A DNA stretch of 64,000 bases, taken from the NCBI RefSeq assembly GCF_024199795.1, contig NZ_JANADK010000001.1, forward strand, positions 2,108,001 through 2,172,000, written 5' to 3'. Shown here piece after piece: positions 35,664 through 44,075 of this stretch. The notes beneath the pieces were generated by a model. That model saw only the letters and a program-made list of their open reading frames with translations. It searched no databases and was not told where the DNA came from. The position numbers were made by a program, and so were the translations under genes. Position 1 is the first letter of the stretch. Each line of letters opens with the position of its first letter. Source of the stretch: Bradyrhizobium sp. CCGB01. Lineage in GTDB: Bacteria; Pseudomonadota; Alphaproteobacteria; Rhizobiales; Xanthobacteraceae.

Positions 35664-36872
35664 ATGAAATGGATTGCGCGCGCTCTGATATTGTTTGCGC
35701 TTCCCGTCGCAGCACAGGCGCAAGTCAGCGGCGACGTCGTCAAGCTCGGTGTGCTGACCGACATGGCCGGCGTGACCGCCGACATCACCGGCAAGGGCTC
35801 GCTGGCCGCTGCGGAAATGGCGGCGGATGAAATCGGCGGCAAGGTCCTCGGCAAGCCGATCCAGATCATCTCGGCCGATCACCAGCACAAGGCCGATGTC
35901 GGCACCGCGATCGCCCGCCGCTGGCTCGATGTCGAGGATGTCGATGCGATCGTCGATGTGCCGAATTCAGGCGTTGCGCTTGCGGTCCAGGGTCTTGCCC
36001 GCGAGAAGAAGCGAATCGTCCTCTATTCCGGTCCCGGCACGACCGCGCTCACCAACGAGCAATGCTCGCCCTACGGCTTCCATTGGACGTATGACACTTA
36101 CGCCGTCTCCCGCGGCACTGCGTCCGCGGTGGTCAAGGCCGGCGGCAGCACCTGGTTCATCCTCGCTTCGGACTATGCCTTCGGCCATCAGCTCCAGCAG
36201 GATGCCACCAGCGTCATCACCGCTGCGGGCGGCAAGGTGCTGGGCGCCGCCCGCCATCCGCTCAACACGCCGGACTTCTCCTCCTTCCTGTTGAGTGCGC
36301 AGGCCTCGGGCGCCAAGGTGATCGGTCTCGCCAATGCCGGCAACGACACCGTCAACGCGATGCGGCAGGCCGGCGAGTTCGGCCTCGTGCAGGGCGGCCA
36401 GAGTCTCGCCGCGCTGATCCTGTTCCTCCAGGACGTGCACGCGCTCGGCCTCAGGGATGCGCAAGGCACCTACCTGACCACCGCGTCCTATTGGGACATG
36501 AACGAGGCGACGCGCGCCTGGTCGAAGGCGTTCTTTGCGAAGACCGGCATGATGCCGTCGATGCTGCATGCCGGCGTCTATGGCGCGGTGCGCCACTATC
36601 TCAAAGCCGTCGCCAGCGCCGGCACCGACGATGCCGACAAGGTCGCGGCTGCCATGAAAGCACTTCCCGTCGAGGACGTCTTCTCGGAAGACGCCCGCGT
36701 CCGCGAGGACGGGCGCGTGACCCGCACCATGTATCTGGTCCGCGTCAAGAAGCCGTCGGAGTCGAAATACCCCTGGGACTATTTCGAGATCGTGCGCAAA
36801 ATTCCACCCGAAGAGACAGTCTGGCCGCTTGCGGAAAGCAAATGTCCGCTGGTCAAGGCCTCCAGCCGCTGA
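35664..36872 (+). CDS. ABC transporter substrate-binding protein, LivK type (orphan)
   Basis: 402 residues; signal peptide ending at PVAAQA-QV, then VVKLGVLTDMAGVTADITGKG. It contains paired cysteines (NEQCSPYG and SKCPLVK) unusual relative to the other binding proteins here. The family group with GHQLQQD and LRDAQGTYLTTASYWDMN resembles binding proteins linked to aromatic or urea-type ligands. No membrane components adjoin. It is downstream of the MarR-controlled hydrolase. Confidence 0.9.
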   Translation: MKWIARALILFALPVAAQAQVSGDVVKLGVLTDMAGVTADITGKGSLAAAEMAADEIGGKVLGKPIQIISADHQHKADVGTAIARRWLDVEDVDAIVDVPNSGVALAVQGLAREKKRIVLYSGPGTTALTNEQCSPYGFHWTYDTYAVSRGTASAVVKAGGSTWFILASDYAFGHQLQQDATSVITAAGGKVLGAARHPLNTPDFSSFLLSAQASGAKVIGLANAGNDTVNAMRQAGEFGLVQGGQSLAALILFLQDVHALGLRDAQGTYLTTASYWDMNEATRAWSKAFFAKTGMMPSMLHAGVYGAVRHYLKAVASAGTDDADKVAAAMKALPVEDVFSEDARVREDGRVTRTMYLVRVKKPSESKYPWDYFEIVRKIPPEETVWPLAESKCPLVKASSR

Positions 36873-37118
36873 ATCAGGCGGCGGCCGGGCGAGTTGCCAC
36901 TCGACGCCAGGGCATGGAGGAGTGAGGGCGACGAGGGCAGGCGCAAGCCCCGCACCATCGTGCGATGGGATCAAACTGCCGGGCAATTTTTGCAGCGTCG
37001 CGCGACGTTGAAGCGATATCGGTGAGCTCTAAAAGCGAAAGCCGATCAGAATCAACAATGCTCTCGCTGGCACGTAAATTGCTGAATGTTTCCGCGCAAT
37101 GACCACAGGAATAAATCC

Positions 37119-37640
37119 GTGACCAGCGTCAGCTACACCGTCCCGCCGAACTGGACCGCAGGCTCCGACAAATCAGGCGCGAGCAAGAACAAGAATCCGA
37201 ACGATCCGAACATGCTGACGACGGGCGCCTATGGCAGCGCGTTCGAGCTGATGCTCGACAGCCGCGCCAACGCCGACGGCACCACGACGGAGACGCTGAG
37301 CTACAAGAGCTACACCGGCCAGACCAACGGCAGCTTCTCCGCCACGGCCGAGTCGGGCACGGGAGCCGATCTCGGCAGTGCCTATCGGGCGCTGCTCGCG
37401 ACGCTTCAGGTCAATGGCGAAATGGACGACAAGACCGCCGCGCAGCTCAACGACGCCATGGGCCAGCTCGATGCCAAATCCGAGGGCGGTACCAAGGATG
37501 CCGAAGTGTCCGGTGGCGCCATGCTGGTGCGGGCCGGCGGCCCGGTCTATTTCAACGGCATCTCGGCCTATCAGAACCAGTTCGTGGATTCGCTGGTCAA
37601 CGAGCTGAGCACCCGGCTGAACCTCGACGCCAAGGCGTGA
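37119..37640 (+). CDS. Hypothetical acidic soluble protein
   Basis: 173 residues from a GTG at 37119, eight bases after an AGGA site (an in-frame ATG at 37086 is possible). The protein is Thr/Ser/Gly/Asn-rich in the first half (NKNPNDPNMLTTGAYGSAFE) and helical in the second (AYRALLATLQVNGEMDDKTAAQLNDAMGQ). No signal peptide. I recognise no family. It stands alone, 246 bases after the binding protein. Confidence 0.65.
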   Translation: MTSVSYTVPPNWTAGSDKSGASKNKNPNDPNMLTTGAYGSAFELMLDSRANADGTTTETLSYKSYTGQTNGSFSATAESGTGADLGSAYRALLATLQVNGEMDDKTAAQLNDAMGQLDAKSEGGTKDAEVSGGAMLVRAGGPVYFNGISAYQNQFVDSLVNELSTRLNLDAKA

Positions 37641-37738
37641 GAAGGCCGCTCGTCAAATCGGTTGGCAAAGCTGCTCCTTCCCGCGCATGATGGGCGGATG
37701 ATATCGGCCCCCATGCGTTTTTCGGACGGCTCCAGGAC

Positions 37739-38323
37739 ATGAAAACCACGCTGCTCAAATCCGAGGACTATACCCGCTCGCCCTGGAAGAACGGCGGCGG
37801 CATCTTCACCGACATCGCTGATGCGCATCGTGCGGGCAGCCCGGTGAAGGACTGGGACAGCCTGCTCTGGCGCTTTGCCTCGACGCCGATCGTGGCGCCC
37901 GGTCCATTCTCCTATATGCCCGGCATCGACCGGCTCCAGATGGTGGTCGGAGGGCGCGGGCTGGTCCTGAAGTCGCCCGCGCAGGACTTCGACGAGCGTG
38001 AACCTTTTACGACCGTGCGCTTCACCGGCGAGCTCGAGATCGTGACCGAGCTCGAGGAAGGTCCGGTCGAGGTCGTCAATCTGATGGCGCGGCGCGGCGC
38101 CGCGGAGATCGAGCTCGCGGCGCTCAGGGAGCCCGGCGAGCGGCAGCTCCCCGCCGGCACGCATCTCGTCTACGCGGCGCGCGGTGATTGCCGCATCCGT
38201 CTCGGGGCCGAGGATTTTGCGATTTCGCACGAAAACACGCTGAAGGTCGAGCTGACCGCGGTCTCGAATCTCGCGCTGGTTTCGGGGCTGGCGGTGCTGG
38301 GATCGATCCGGCTTACCGGCTAG
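37739..38323 (+). CDS. HutD/Ves family protein
   Basis: 194 residues with the HutD/Ves opening YTRSPWKNGGGIFTDIA (12-28), then LLWRFASTPI and MPGIDRLQMVVGGRGLVL. The cupin-like fold is known for this family; HutD is linked to histidine use in Pseudomonas but its biochemistry is not settled. No hut genes are in the window, so the role here is open. It lies alone on the plus strand. Confidence 0.88.
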   Translation: MKTTLLKSEDYTRSPWKNGGGIFTDIADAHRAGSPVKDWDSLLWRFASTPIVAPGPFSYMPGIDRLQMVVGGRGLVLKSPAQDFDEREPFTTVRFTGELEIVTELEEGPVEVVNLMARRGAAEIELAALREPGERQLPAGTHLVYAARGDCRIRLGAEDFAISHENTLKVELTAVSNLALVSGLAVLGSIRLTG

Positions 38324-38429
38324 GCGACGGCACCCGATATTCCTGCGCGCAATCCGTGCAATTGGCCAGGTTGACGCCGCCGCGCCGGAGCACGATATCT
38401 GCCCTCATGCAGACCGCCGAAGGGCAGAT

Positions 38430-39620
38430 ATGAACACGCCAGACAAGAAACTCCCCACGCTGTCCGACGGCGTCGTCGATTGGTTGACCAACGGCACCAG
38501 CGACGAGCGCTTTATCGACAACATCTTTGCCGAGATGTGCATCCGCCTCCAGCAAGCGGGCATTCCGATCAAGCGGTCGACGATGCACGTCCGGATCCAG
38601 CATCCGCAATGGCTCGGCGCCGCCTTCATGTGGACGGATGGCATGCGCGAGGCGAAGGTCACGCGGGTCGACTTCGACGTGCTCGAGCGCTCCGAATTCA
38701 TCGGCAGTCCTGTCAGCGAAATGCTGGACGGTGCGACCGAGCTGCGCGAGAACCTCGAAGGCGACCCGTCGCGCGGCCGCAAGCACGCGGTCTATGACGA
38801 GATGCGCGCGAAAGGCCTGACCGACTACGTCGCCTGGCCGCTGCATCACACCCTCGGCAAGCGCCATCTCGTCACCTTTGCGACCGATCGCCCCGGCGGC
38901 TTCGACGACGCGCATGTTGCTGCGCTGAAGAACGTGCTGCCCGTGCTGGCGCTGGTCAGCGAGATCCGCATCAAGAACCGCCTGGCGCGAACGCTGCTCG
39001 AGACCTATGTCGGTTCCCATGCCGGCGAGCTCATCCTCGCCGGGGCCACGCGGCGCGGTACCGGCACGACGGTGCGTGCCGCGATCATGATCTGTGATCT
39101 CAGGGATTTCACGAAGATCTCCGACAACTGGCCGCGCGACGACGTCATCGATCTCCTCAACGACTATTTCGACGCGATGTCGGAGCCGATCGCGCGGCAC
39201 GGCGGCGAGATCCTGAAATTCATCGGCGACGGCCTGCTCGCGATCTTCCCGCTCGGCGCGCCCAACGCCTGCGCGAACCTGCTGCATGCCGTGACCGAGG
39301 CCCGCCAGGCCATGGCCGCCCTGAACGAACGCAACAACGGCACGGGCCGCGCGCCGCTGAATTACGGCATCGGCGTCCATGTCGGCGACGTCATGTATGG
39401 CAATATCGGATCAACCAGCCGGCTCGACTTCACCGTGATCGGCCCCGCCGTCAACATGGCCTCCCGCCTCGAAGCCCTCACCAAGCAATTGGGACGAGCC
39501 GTGCTGCTGTCGCATGCGTTCGCCGAACTGGTGGAGAAGCAGTTCGAGCTGGAGCATGTCGGCAAGCACGAGGTGCGCGGCTTCAGCGATCCGATCGAGC
39601 TGTTTGCATTTCACGGCTGA
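38430..39620 (+). CDS. Class III adenylate/guanylate cyclase with N-terminal sensory region
   Basis: 396 residues. The first 190 form a soluble region without transmembrane segments, ending in a helix (RIKNRLARTLLETYVG). The catalytic domain starts near 205; metal-binding aspartates are D223 in ICDLRDFTKIS and D267 in FIGDGLLAIF, and the transition-state region LDFTVIGPAVNMASRLE is intact. It makes cAMP or cGMP from the NTP. This architecture is common in rhizobia, which carry many cyclases. A second cyclase gene follows about 300 bases later. Confidence 0.9.
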   Translation: MNTPDKKLPTLSDGVVDWLTNGTSDERFIDNIFAEMCIRLQQAGIPIKRSTMHVRIQHPQWLGAAFMWTDGMREAKVTRVDFDVLERSEFIGSPVSEMLDGATELRENLEGDPSRGRKHAVYDEMRAKGLTDYVAWPLHHTLGKRHLVTFATDRPGGFDDAHVAALKNVLPVLALVSEIRIKNRLARTLLETYVGSHAGELILAGATRRGTGTTVRAAIMICDLRDFTKISDNWPRDDVIDLLNDYFDAMSEPIARHGGEILKFIGDGLLAIFPLGAPNACANLLHAVTEARQAMAALNERNNGTGRAPLNYGIGVHVGDVMYGNIGSTSRLDFTVIGPAVNMASRLEALTKQLGRAVLLSHAFAELVEKQFELEHVGKHEVRGFSDPIELFAFHG

Positions 39621-39637
39621 AGGCGGGACGATCGCGG

Positions 39638-39838
39638 TCACGCAGCCTGCCCCATTCGCAGGACGCGATATTTGACAGCTACTGCTTTGCTCCGGTCCAG
39701 GTTCCGACGCATCCGTCGGATCGCCGGAATGTCCCAGTGCCGCTGCAACCCGAAAGCCGGCCGGACATGGTCCAGCTCAAGCCGCCGGCGGAATCTTGCA
39801 GCATGATTGACGCGGTTTATCCGGTGGTCTCGCCGCAC
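39638..39838 (-). CDS. Small basic hypothetical protein (tentative)
   Basis: 66 residues from a GTG at 39838, very rich in Arg (for example RFRRRLELDHVRPAFGLQRHW). It fills the otherwise empty gap between the two cyclase genes on the opposite strand and has a balanced composition unlike a shadow frame. No clear ribosome-binding site and no family recognised. Confidence 0.4.
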   Translation of the reverse strand: MRRDHRINRVNHAARFRRRLELDHVRPAFGLQRHWDIPAIRRMRRNLDRSKAVAVKYRVLRMGQAA

Positions 39839-39936
39839 GCGTCAAGCGCCCGGGAGTCCTGTTGCCAACGCAGGATTGTATGATTACGCTTTGCGCCGGG
39901 TCCGCTTCAGACGTTCCTTCGATCGGCCGCGCGTCC

Positions 39937-40734
39937 ATGCCAAAATTCCTTCGCATTGGAATCCTTCAGTCGAACGTATCGGGATACACGTCGAAGGCGT
40001 GGTGTGTCAGGCGCGTCGGCTCGGCGGTTTTCCTGAAGTGGGGCGCCGTGGAGGTCCAGGGCGCCGGCGACGGGCGCAAGGTCTACTGGACCCGTTCGCC
40101 GCAGGAGAAGACGGTCCGTTGCGGCACGGCGCAGCGCGCCCAGGATTATGCCAAGGCCGCGATCGCGCGGCGCCGCAACCATCGCTATGAGCCGCTGGCC
40201 GGCGCGATCGCGCTCCGGCGCGGGTCCGCCGAGCGCAGCACCGATCTCAAGCAGGCCCTCGCCACCATCCTGATCGTCGATATCGTCGGCTCCACCGCGA
40301 AGGCCGCCAAGCTCGGCGATGCGCGCTGGACCAAGGTCATGGGCCATTACTACGCCGCCGTGCGCAAGGAGCTGAAGTCTTCGCGCGGCAAGGAAGTCGT
40401 GACGACGGGCGACGGCGTGCTCGCGACGTTCAAGGCGCCGGCGGCCGGCATCAGTTGCGCGACCGCGATCCAGAAGGCCGTGCGCACGCTGGGGCTCGAG
40501 ATCAGGGTCGGCCTGCATGCCGGCGAATACACGGTGAGCGGCGGCGAGATGGTTGGTCTCGCCTTCCACATCGGCACCCGCGTCGCCGCCAAGGCGCGCG
40601 CCGGCGAAGTTTTGGTGTCGAGCGCGGTCAAGGACCTGATGAAGACGCAGTCCCAGATTCGCTTTAGGGATCACGGCAGTCATCAGCTCAAGGGCGTGCC
40701 GGAGCGGTGGCGGCTGTGGCGGGTGGAGGGATAA
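39937..40734 (+). CDS. Class III nucleotide cyclase with WGR-like N-terminal domain
   Basis: 265 residues from the ATG at 39937 (in-frame ATG at 39862 is possible). Residues 18-82 resemble a WGR-type module: AWCVRRVGSAVFLKWGAVEV, then a basic linker and KAAIARRRNHRYEPL. The cyclase domain follows from 106, with D115 in LIVDIVGSTAKAAKLGD and D159 in TTGDGVLATFK, and ends with RFRDHGSHQLKG typical of this group. WGR modules bind nucleic acid in other proteins; here that is only a guess. Tandem with the cyclase at 38430. Confidence 0.82.
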   Translation: MPKFLRIGILQSNVSGYTSKAWCVRRVGSAVFLKWGAVEVQGAGDGRKVYWTRSPQEKTVRCGTAQRAQDYAKAAIARRRNHRYEPLAGAIALRRGSAERSTDLKQALATILIVDIVGSTAKAAKLGDARWTKVMGHYYAAVRKELKSSRGKEVVTTGDGVLATFKAPAAGISCATAIQKAVRTLGLEIRVGLHAGEYTVSGGEMVGLAFHIGTRVAAKARAGEVLVSSAVKDLMKTQSQIRFRDHGSHQLKGVPERWRLWRVEG

Positions 40735-40810
40735 TGGAGTGCGGAGAGGGGACCGGTGCGCGGCCCCATGCACTCAACGCAACGCCACAAGAGTGCCCGC
40801 GCGTGTGTTG

Positions 40811-41653
40811 TCACCGTCCCTCGTAAACGGGTGGACGCTGTTGTGCCTGGGCATCGCGGCCTTCCCGGAAATCCCTGGTCGTGAACAGCGCACGATACTG
40901 GTCGTCGAGTCTCGCCAGCGCCGTCTGTGAATCTTCGAGCGCCATATGGGAGGAGGCCAGGGACGTCTTGATGCCGAGAGGGCCGCATGCGGCGATGTTG
41001 TTGGCGATCTCGACGGCCTTCGCGAGAGCCGCATCCCGGTTCGGGGCCACTTCCTGAACCGTTCCCATTCGGAGGGCTTCCTTCGCACCCCAATGATCGC
41101 CGGTCAGGATGAACCGCATGGCATTTCCCCATCCGGCTTCTCTGGGGAAACGAACCGTAGCGCCGCCTCCGGGAAAGCGGCCGTGCGTGTTCTCATCTTG
41201 ACCGAACTCCGTGTCTTCCGACGCGACGCGTATGTCCGCGACAAGGAAGAGCTCGTGCGCCATATTCCAGGTGTCGCCATGCACCGCGACGACCAGAGGC
41301 TTCGTGAGCGCTGGCTTGGTCCGCCCCAGAGGGTCGATGAAGCCGGGTCCATCCATCATCTTTTTTCCAGACTGAGCGAACGCTTTGAAGGCGTCGACAT
41401 CGACACCTCTGGAGAAGCAGTCGCCATGGCCGAATAGAACCGCGGCACGGAGCGAGGGATCCCGATCGTACGCGTCATATGCGCTCGCCAAGCCTTCAGT
41501 CGCCTCCGGATCCAGCCGGTTGTGGATGTAAGGCCGATTGATGCCAATCAGTACGATCTGGCCTTTGCGCTCGATGGTGATCTTCGTCTCCTGATCGTGC
41601 GGAATGTCCGCCATGAGCGTGGACTGCGCGGTCTCGTCGATTGGTGATGTCAT
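40811..41653 (-). CDS. Enoyl-CoA hydratase/isomerase (crotonase) family protein
   Basis: 280 residues. The oxyanion-hole segments are AAVLFGHGDCFSRGVDVDAF (about 70-89) and HGDTWNMAHELFLVADIRVA (about 125-144), followed by EDTEFGQDENTHGRFPGGGATVRFPR. This is a crotonase fold; the usual hydratase glutamates are not obvious, so the reaction could be hydration, isomerisation or another CoA-ester step. A second ATG 13 codons in could be the start. It stands alone, convergent with the cyclase gene. Confidence 0.87.
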   Translation of the reverse strand: MTSPIDETAQSTLMADIPHDQETKITIERKGQIVLIGINRPYIHNRLDPEATEGLASAYDAYDRDPSLRAAVLFGHGDCFSRGVDVDAFKAFAQSGKKMMDGPGFIDPLGRTKPALTKPLVVAVHGDTWNMAHELFLVADIRVASEDTEFGQDENTHGRFPGGGATVRFPREAGWGNAMRFILTGDHWGAKEALRMGTVQEVAPNRDAALAKAVEIANNIAACGPLGIKTSLASSHMALEDSQTALARLDDQYRALFTTRDFREGRDAQAQQRPPVYEGR

Positions 41654-41990
41654 CGATTTTCATCTTCCGATTTTGGGTGCGCAACGCGACCGGTCCGAAA
41701 ACGACGCCCAGCGTAGCAGCGAGGCGTCGAGCGTATTTCGGGATGGGGCGTCCATTACGCAAACACACGATTGCCGCAATGCGCCCCATGCGGGCGCCCC
41801 CGAGTCGTGCGGATAGGTAATAGCTGGCGCCTTGTTGAAAGATATCTCTGCGCAGGACTCGTAAGTTGGCTGCACTGACGGCCATACGGCCGGTGCTGCT
41901 CGAGTCGCGGAGGGCAGTCAAATGCGGTGCACGCGATGCAACAGAAAAGGTGATCGGAAACATCGGACACGACGATAACAGGAGACGCCA
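41654..41990. other. Intergenic region between divergent genes
   Basis: 337 bases between the crotonase gene and the first small plus-strand gene. It should contain both promoters. Short frames on both strands here have no ribosome-binding site or recognisable features. I see no repeat. Confidence 0.4.
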
Positions 41991-42209
41991 ATGCCAAACT
42001 GTTCCGAAGATATTCGCAGTCGAACCGGGCGCTGTGCCGTGTGCGACGGCAAGTTTGGTCTGGTCCGTTACTACTCTTGGCGAAAGCCCCTTTGCTCGAA
42101 AAAGTGCGTCGAGCGCTTCACGGCGCGCCGGCAGGGCGACCATGACTGGGTGGGCCGCTTCGCGATCGCTTTCAACATGGTTCCAGAGAACCGCGGGAGG
42201 ACCCTATGA
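41991..42209 (+). CDS. Small zinc-ribbon-like protein
   Basis: 72 residues with CAVC (15-18) and CSKKC (35-39) cysteine pairs, which together can hold one zinc, separated by an aromatic stretch (FGLVRYYSWRKPL). The tail is basic. A GAGACG site precedes the ATG. Its stop overlaps the next gene's start (ATGA), so the two are coupled. Function unknown; a nucleic-acid or protein-binding adaptor is possible. Confidence 0.7.
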   Translation: MPNCSEDIRSRTGRCAVCDGKFGLVRYYSWRKPLCSKKCVERFTARRQGDHDWVGRFAIAFNMVPENRGRTL

Positions 42210-42421
42210 CGATGCAGATGTCACGACGAGGACAGGAATATCTGGAGACGGCGCAGAGTCTGCTCCGCGCAGCTCGAACCATGACGGACGCCGCGGTCGC
42301 CGCTCGGCTCGAGATGCTTGCCAATGACTATCAGCGGCGCGCCGAGAAGGCTTCGAGCGTCGATGCGGCCAGAGCATCGGCGCGTCCGGCCGCCAGGACT
42401 GAGTACGAATGGTACCCTTGA
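42206..42421 (+). CDS. Small helical hypothetical protein
   Basis: 71 residues, predicted mostly helical (GQEYLETAQSLLRAARTMTD, then VAARLEMLANDYQRRAEKAS). Start overlaps the upstream zinc-ribbon gene by four bases. No family function known to me. Confidence 0.65.
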   Translation: MTMQMSRRGQEYLETAQSLLRAARTMTDAAVAARLEMLANDYQRRAEKASSVDAARASARPAARTEYEWYP

Positions 42422-42494
42422 AGCCGGGGTTGCGCGGCGAGTCCGCCAACCGCGCCACATCAGTCTCTCATCTCTTGCCAGCCTTGGAGCCGAT

Positions 42495-42680
42495 ATGGGC
42501 GAAGTTGTTCGATTAGTCACAAAGGCCGAGCGCGAGAGAGCTCGTCTGATCCGCGAAGCGCGCGCCAACTATGAAGCCGTCTTTCCGCCGGTTGATCCCG
42601 GCGGCGAGCAGCCTGTCAAACCGTACGCCGACCGCGCGGACAGCAATGCAAGCCCCAACAGGCCGAGGGGGCTCTCGTGA
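42495..42680 (+). CDS. Small hypothetical protein, MGEVVRLVTKAERERAR type
   Basis: 61 residues with a strongly basic helical N-terminal half (MGEVVRLVTKAERERARL) and a Pro-rich tail starting FPPVDPGG. The ATG at 42495 has a GGAG site. I recall near-identical N-termini in Bradyrhizobium genomes, always as short uncharacterised proteins. It is followed by the next small gene with one base between stop and start. Confidence 0.65.
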   Translation: MGEVVRLVTKAERERARLIREARANYEAVFPPVDPGGEQPVKPYADRADSNASPNRPRGLS

Positions 42681-42681
42681 G

Positions 42682-42894
42682 ATGATCAGGATCATTGCCG
42701 TGCTCTGCAGTCTCTCGTCTCCAACGGACTGCCACGAGCAGATCGTCACGACCTCGGACTTCGCCGACGTGACGATGCAGTCCTGTCTGATGGGGGCGCC
42801 GCAGCTCGCCGAATGGATGGCGCAGCATCCGGCCGAACGTCTCGCGGCGTGGCGCTGCACCATCGGCAAGCAGGAAGCTCGCAGGGGAGCGTAG
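42682..42894 (+). CDS. Small hypothetical cysteine-containing protein
   Basis: 70 residues with four cysteines (LCSLSSPTDC, SCLM, WRCT) and an aromatic/Ala-rich centre. It starts directly after the previous small gene (TGAG-ATG), so both are likely co-translated. Possibly a short exported or redox protein; function unknown. Confidence 0.6.
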   Translation: MIRIIAVLCSLSSPTDCHEQIVTTSDFADVTMQSCLMGAPQLAEWMAQHPAERLAAWRCTIGKQEARRGA

Positions 42895-42915
42895 GGCGCG
42901 AGGCATCGCGGATTA

Positions 42916-42960
42916 CGGTGATGGGGGACTCAATTCATGAGCTTTCGAACCAGCGAAGGC
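42916..42960. repeat. Left half of a 74-bp palindromic repeat (truncated copy)
   Basis: CGGTGATGGGGGACTCAA (42916-42933) and the following TTCATGAGCTTTCGAAC match the left arm and interior of the repeat seen complete at 63927-64000. The right arm is missing; instead the sequence runs straight into a tRNA 3'-end fragment at 42961. The remaining part of this gap, 43002-43278, has no gene that I can support. Confidence 0.65.
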
Positions 42961-43001
42961 GGCCGGCGGGACTCGAACCTGCAACCAGACCGTTATGAGC
43001 G
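42961..43001 (-). other. tRNA 3'-half fragment (CAU anticodon), candidate attachment-site remnant
   Basis: On the minus strand the segment reads as an anticodon loop CTCATAA, variable region, T-arm with TTCGAGT, and acceptor 3' strand. The 5' half of a tRNA (D-arm, acceptor 5' strand) is absent upstream. A closely similar fragment occurs at 63570-63615 and a shorter one at 57442. Such 3' tRNA duplications are typical results of tyrosine-integrase insertion. Confidence 0.65.
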
Positions 43002-43278
43002 ATGGGATAATATCCCGTTCGTTGCGTTTCGTTCACGCCGTCTCCGGTGGGGAACTGGGGCAGTGCTCCGACACTGGCCAAATCGGCCCTTTCGCGATGG
43101 GCATTTTTCGCATTTCGGCAGAGGTTTGGAGCCCGATCTGATCTGCCTGCCCCAGGCATGTGCGGGACAATCGCGTGCGCTTAATGAGCGTTTAATGCTT
43201 TTGCGCAACAGATAGATCACCAGCGCGGAATTAGTCCTAGTTACGAGTGCGAGCCGAGCTCCCGAGGAGGAGAATCGG

Positions 43279-43863
43279 ATGGGACTGCTTTTTGTTGGAG
43301 TGCTGGCAGGGGTCCTGATCGGCTTTGGCTGGTTCGCGCCTTCCCGAGGGTATTTCCTCGGCTGCGCGTCACCCCCCTGTTTCGACAGGGTTGCGGTCGC
43401 CCGACCCGCGCCGCCAATGCAGGCGGCGCCGGCGCCGGTTCCTGCGACCGTCAAATCGGATTCTGCAACTCCGGGGCGGTCCGACAAGAAATCGCCTCCG
43501 AAGAAGCGCGGATCGGCCGATCCCGCCAAAGCGGCGTCCCCACGGACGAAGATCAGCGTGCCGGCATCCGAACGGCCCGCGGACGCATCAGATCCTGTCC
43601 TGGACAAGGCGAGGGTCACCATCGCGGCGAAGATGGAGGATCCAGGATCGGCCGAATTCACCGAAATGAAGCGCACAACGCGAAAGAACATGCTTGGACG
43701 CCCCGTGGACACGATATGCGGGCGTGTGAAAGGACGAAGCGCATCGGGCGGCCAGACCGGAGAGAGACCATTTCTTTATCTTGTGAAGGAGGATGAAGCC
43801 TATGTCGTCGACGGCAAAACGTGGTCGGCGGCGTCGACGGCGTATCGAAACATCTGCAAATAG
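43279..43863 (+). CDS. Hypothetical membrane-anchored protein with conserved C-terminal domain
   Basis: 194 residues: N-terminal hydrophobic anchor (LLFVGVLAGVLIGFGWFA, 3-20), a Pro/Ala-rich and basic linker (45-100), and a folded-looking C-terminal part (ARVTIAAKMEDPGSAEFTEM through STAYRNICK) with two cysteines (CGR, CK). The GGAGGAG site before the ATG is strong. The C-terminal DPGSAEF pattern occurs in several short proteobacterial envelope proteins, by memory. Likely periplasm-facing; function unknown. Confidence 0.75.
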   Translation: MGLLFVGVLAGVLIGFGWFAPSRGYFLGCASPPCFDRVAVARPAPPMQAAPAPVPATVKSDSATPGRSDKKSPPKKRGSADPAKAASPRTKISVPASERPADASDPVLDKARVTIAAKMEDPGSAEFTEMKRTTRKNMLGRPVDTICGRVKGRSASGGQTGERPFLYLVKEDEAYVVDGKTWSAASTAYRNICK

Positions 43864-44075
43864 GGGATGCGTCGACTGCGTCAACGCGTGATGCGCGTCC
43901 AAATGATTTGAGCGGAAAGAATTTCCACCCAGGCGCCAGGTGATCCCGCAGCGGACACTGCCCTCATGGCGGCACTGCGCCGCTCTCGTGCTGCTGCATT
44001 CAGGATGAATGCGGCAGCAGGGGACGCAATACGGAATGGAAATATCGCGGAAGTTCTTTTCATATCGAGGACATC

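Noticed and set aside
42937..43215. Plus-strand frame containing RRDSNLQPDRYER
   Set aside because: This peptide arises from translating the antisense of a tRNA T-arm and anticodon region; such spurious proteins are common near tRNA remnants.
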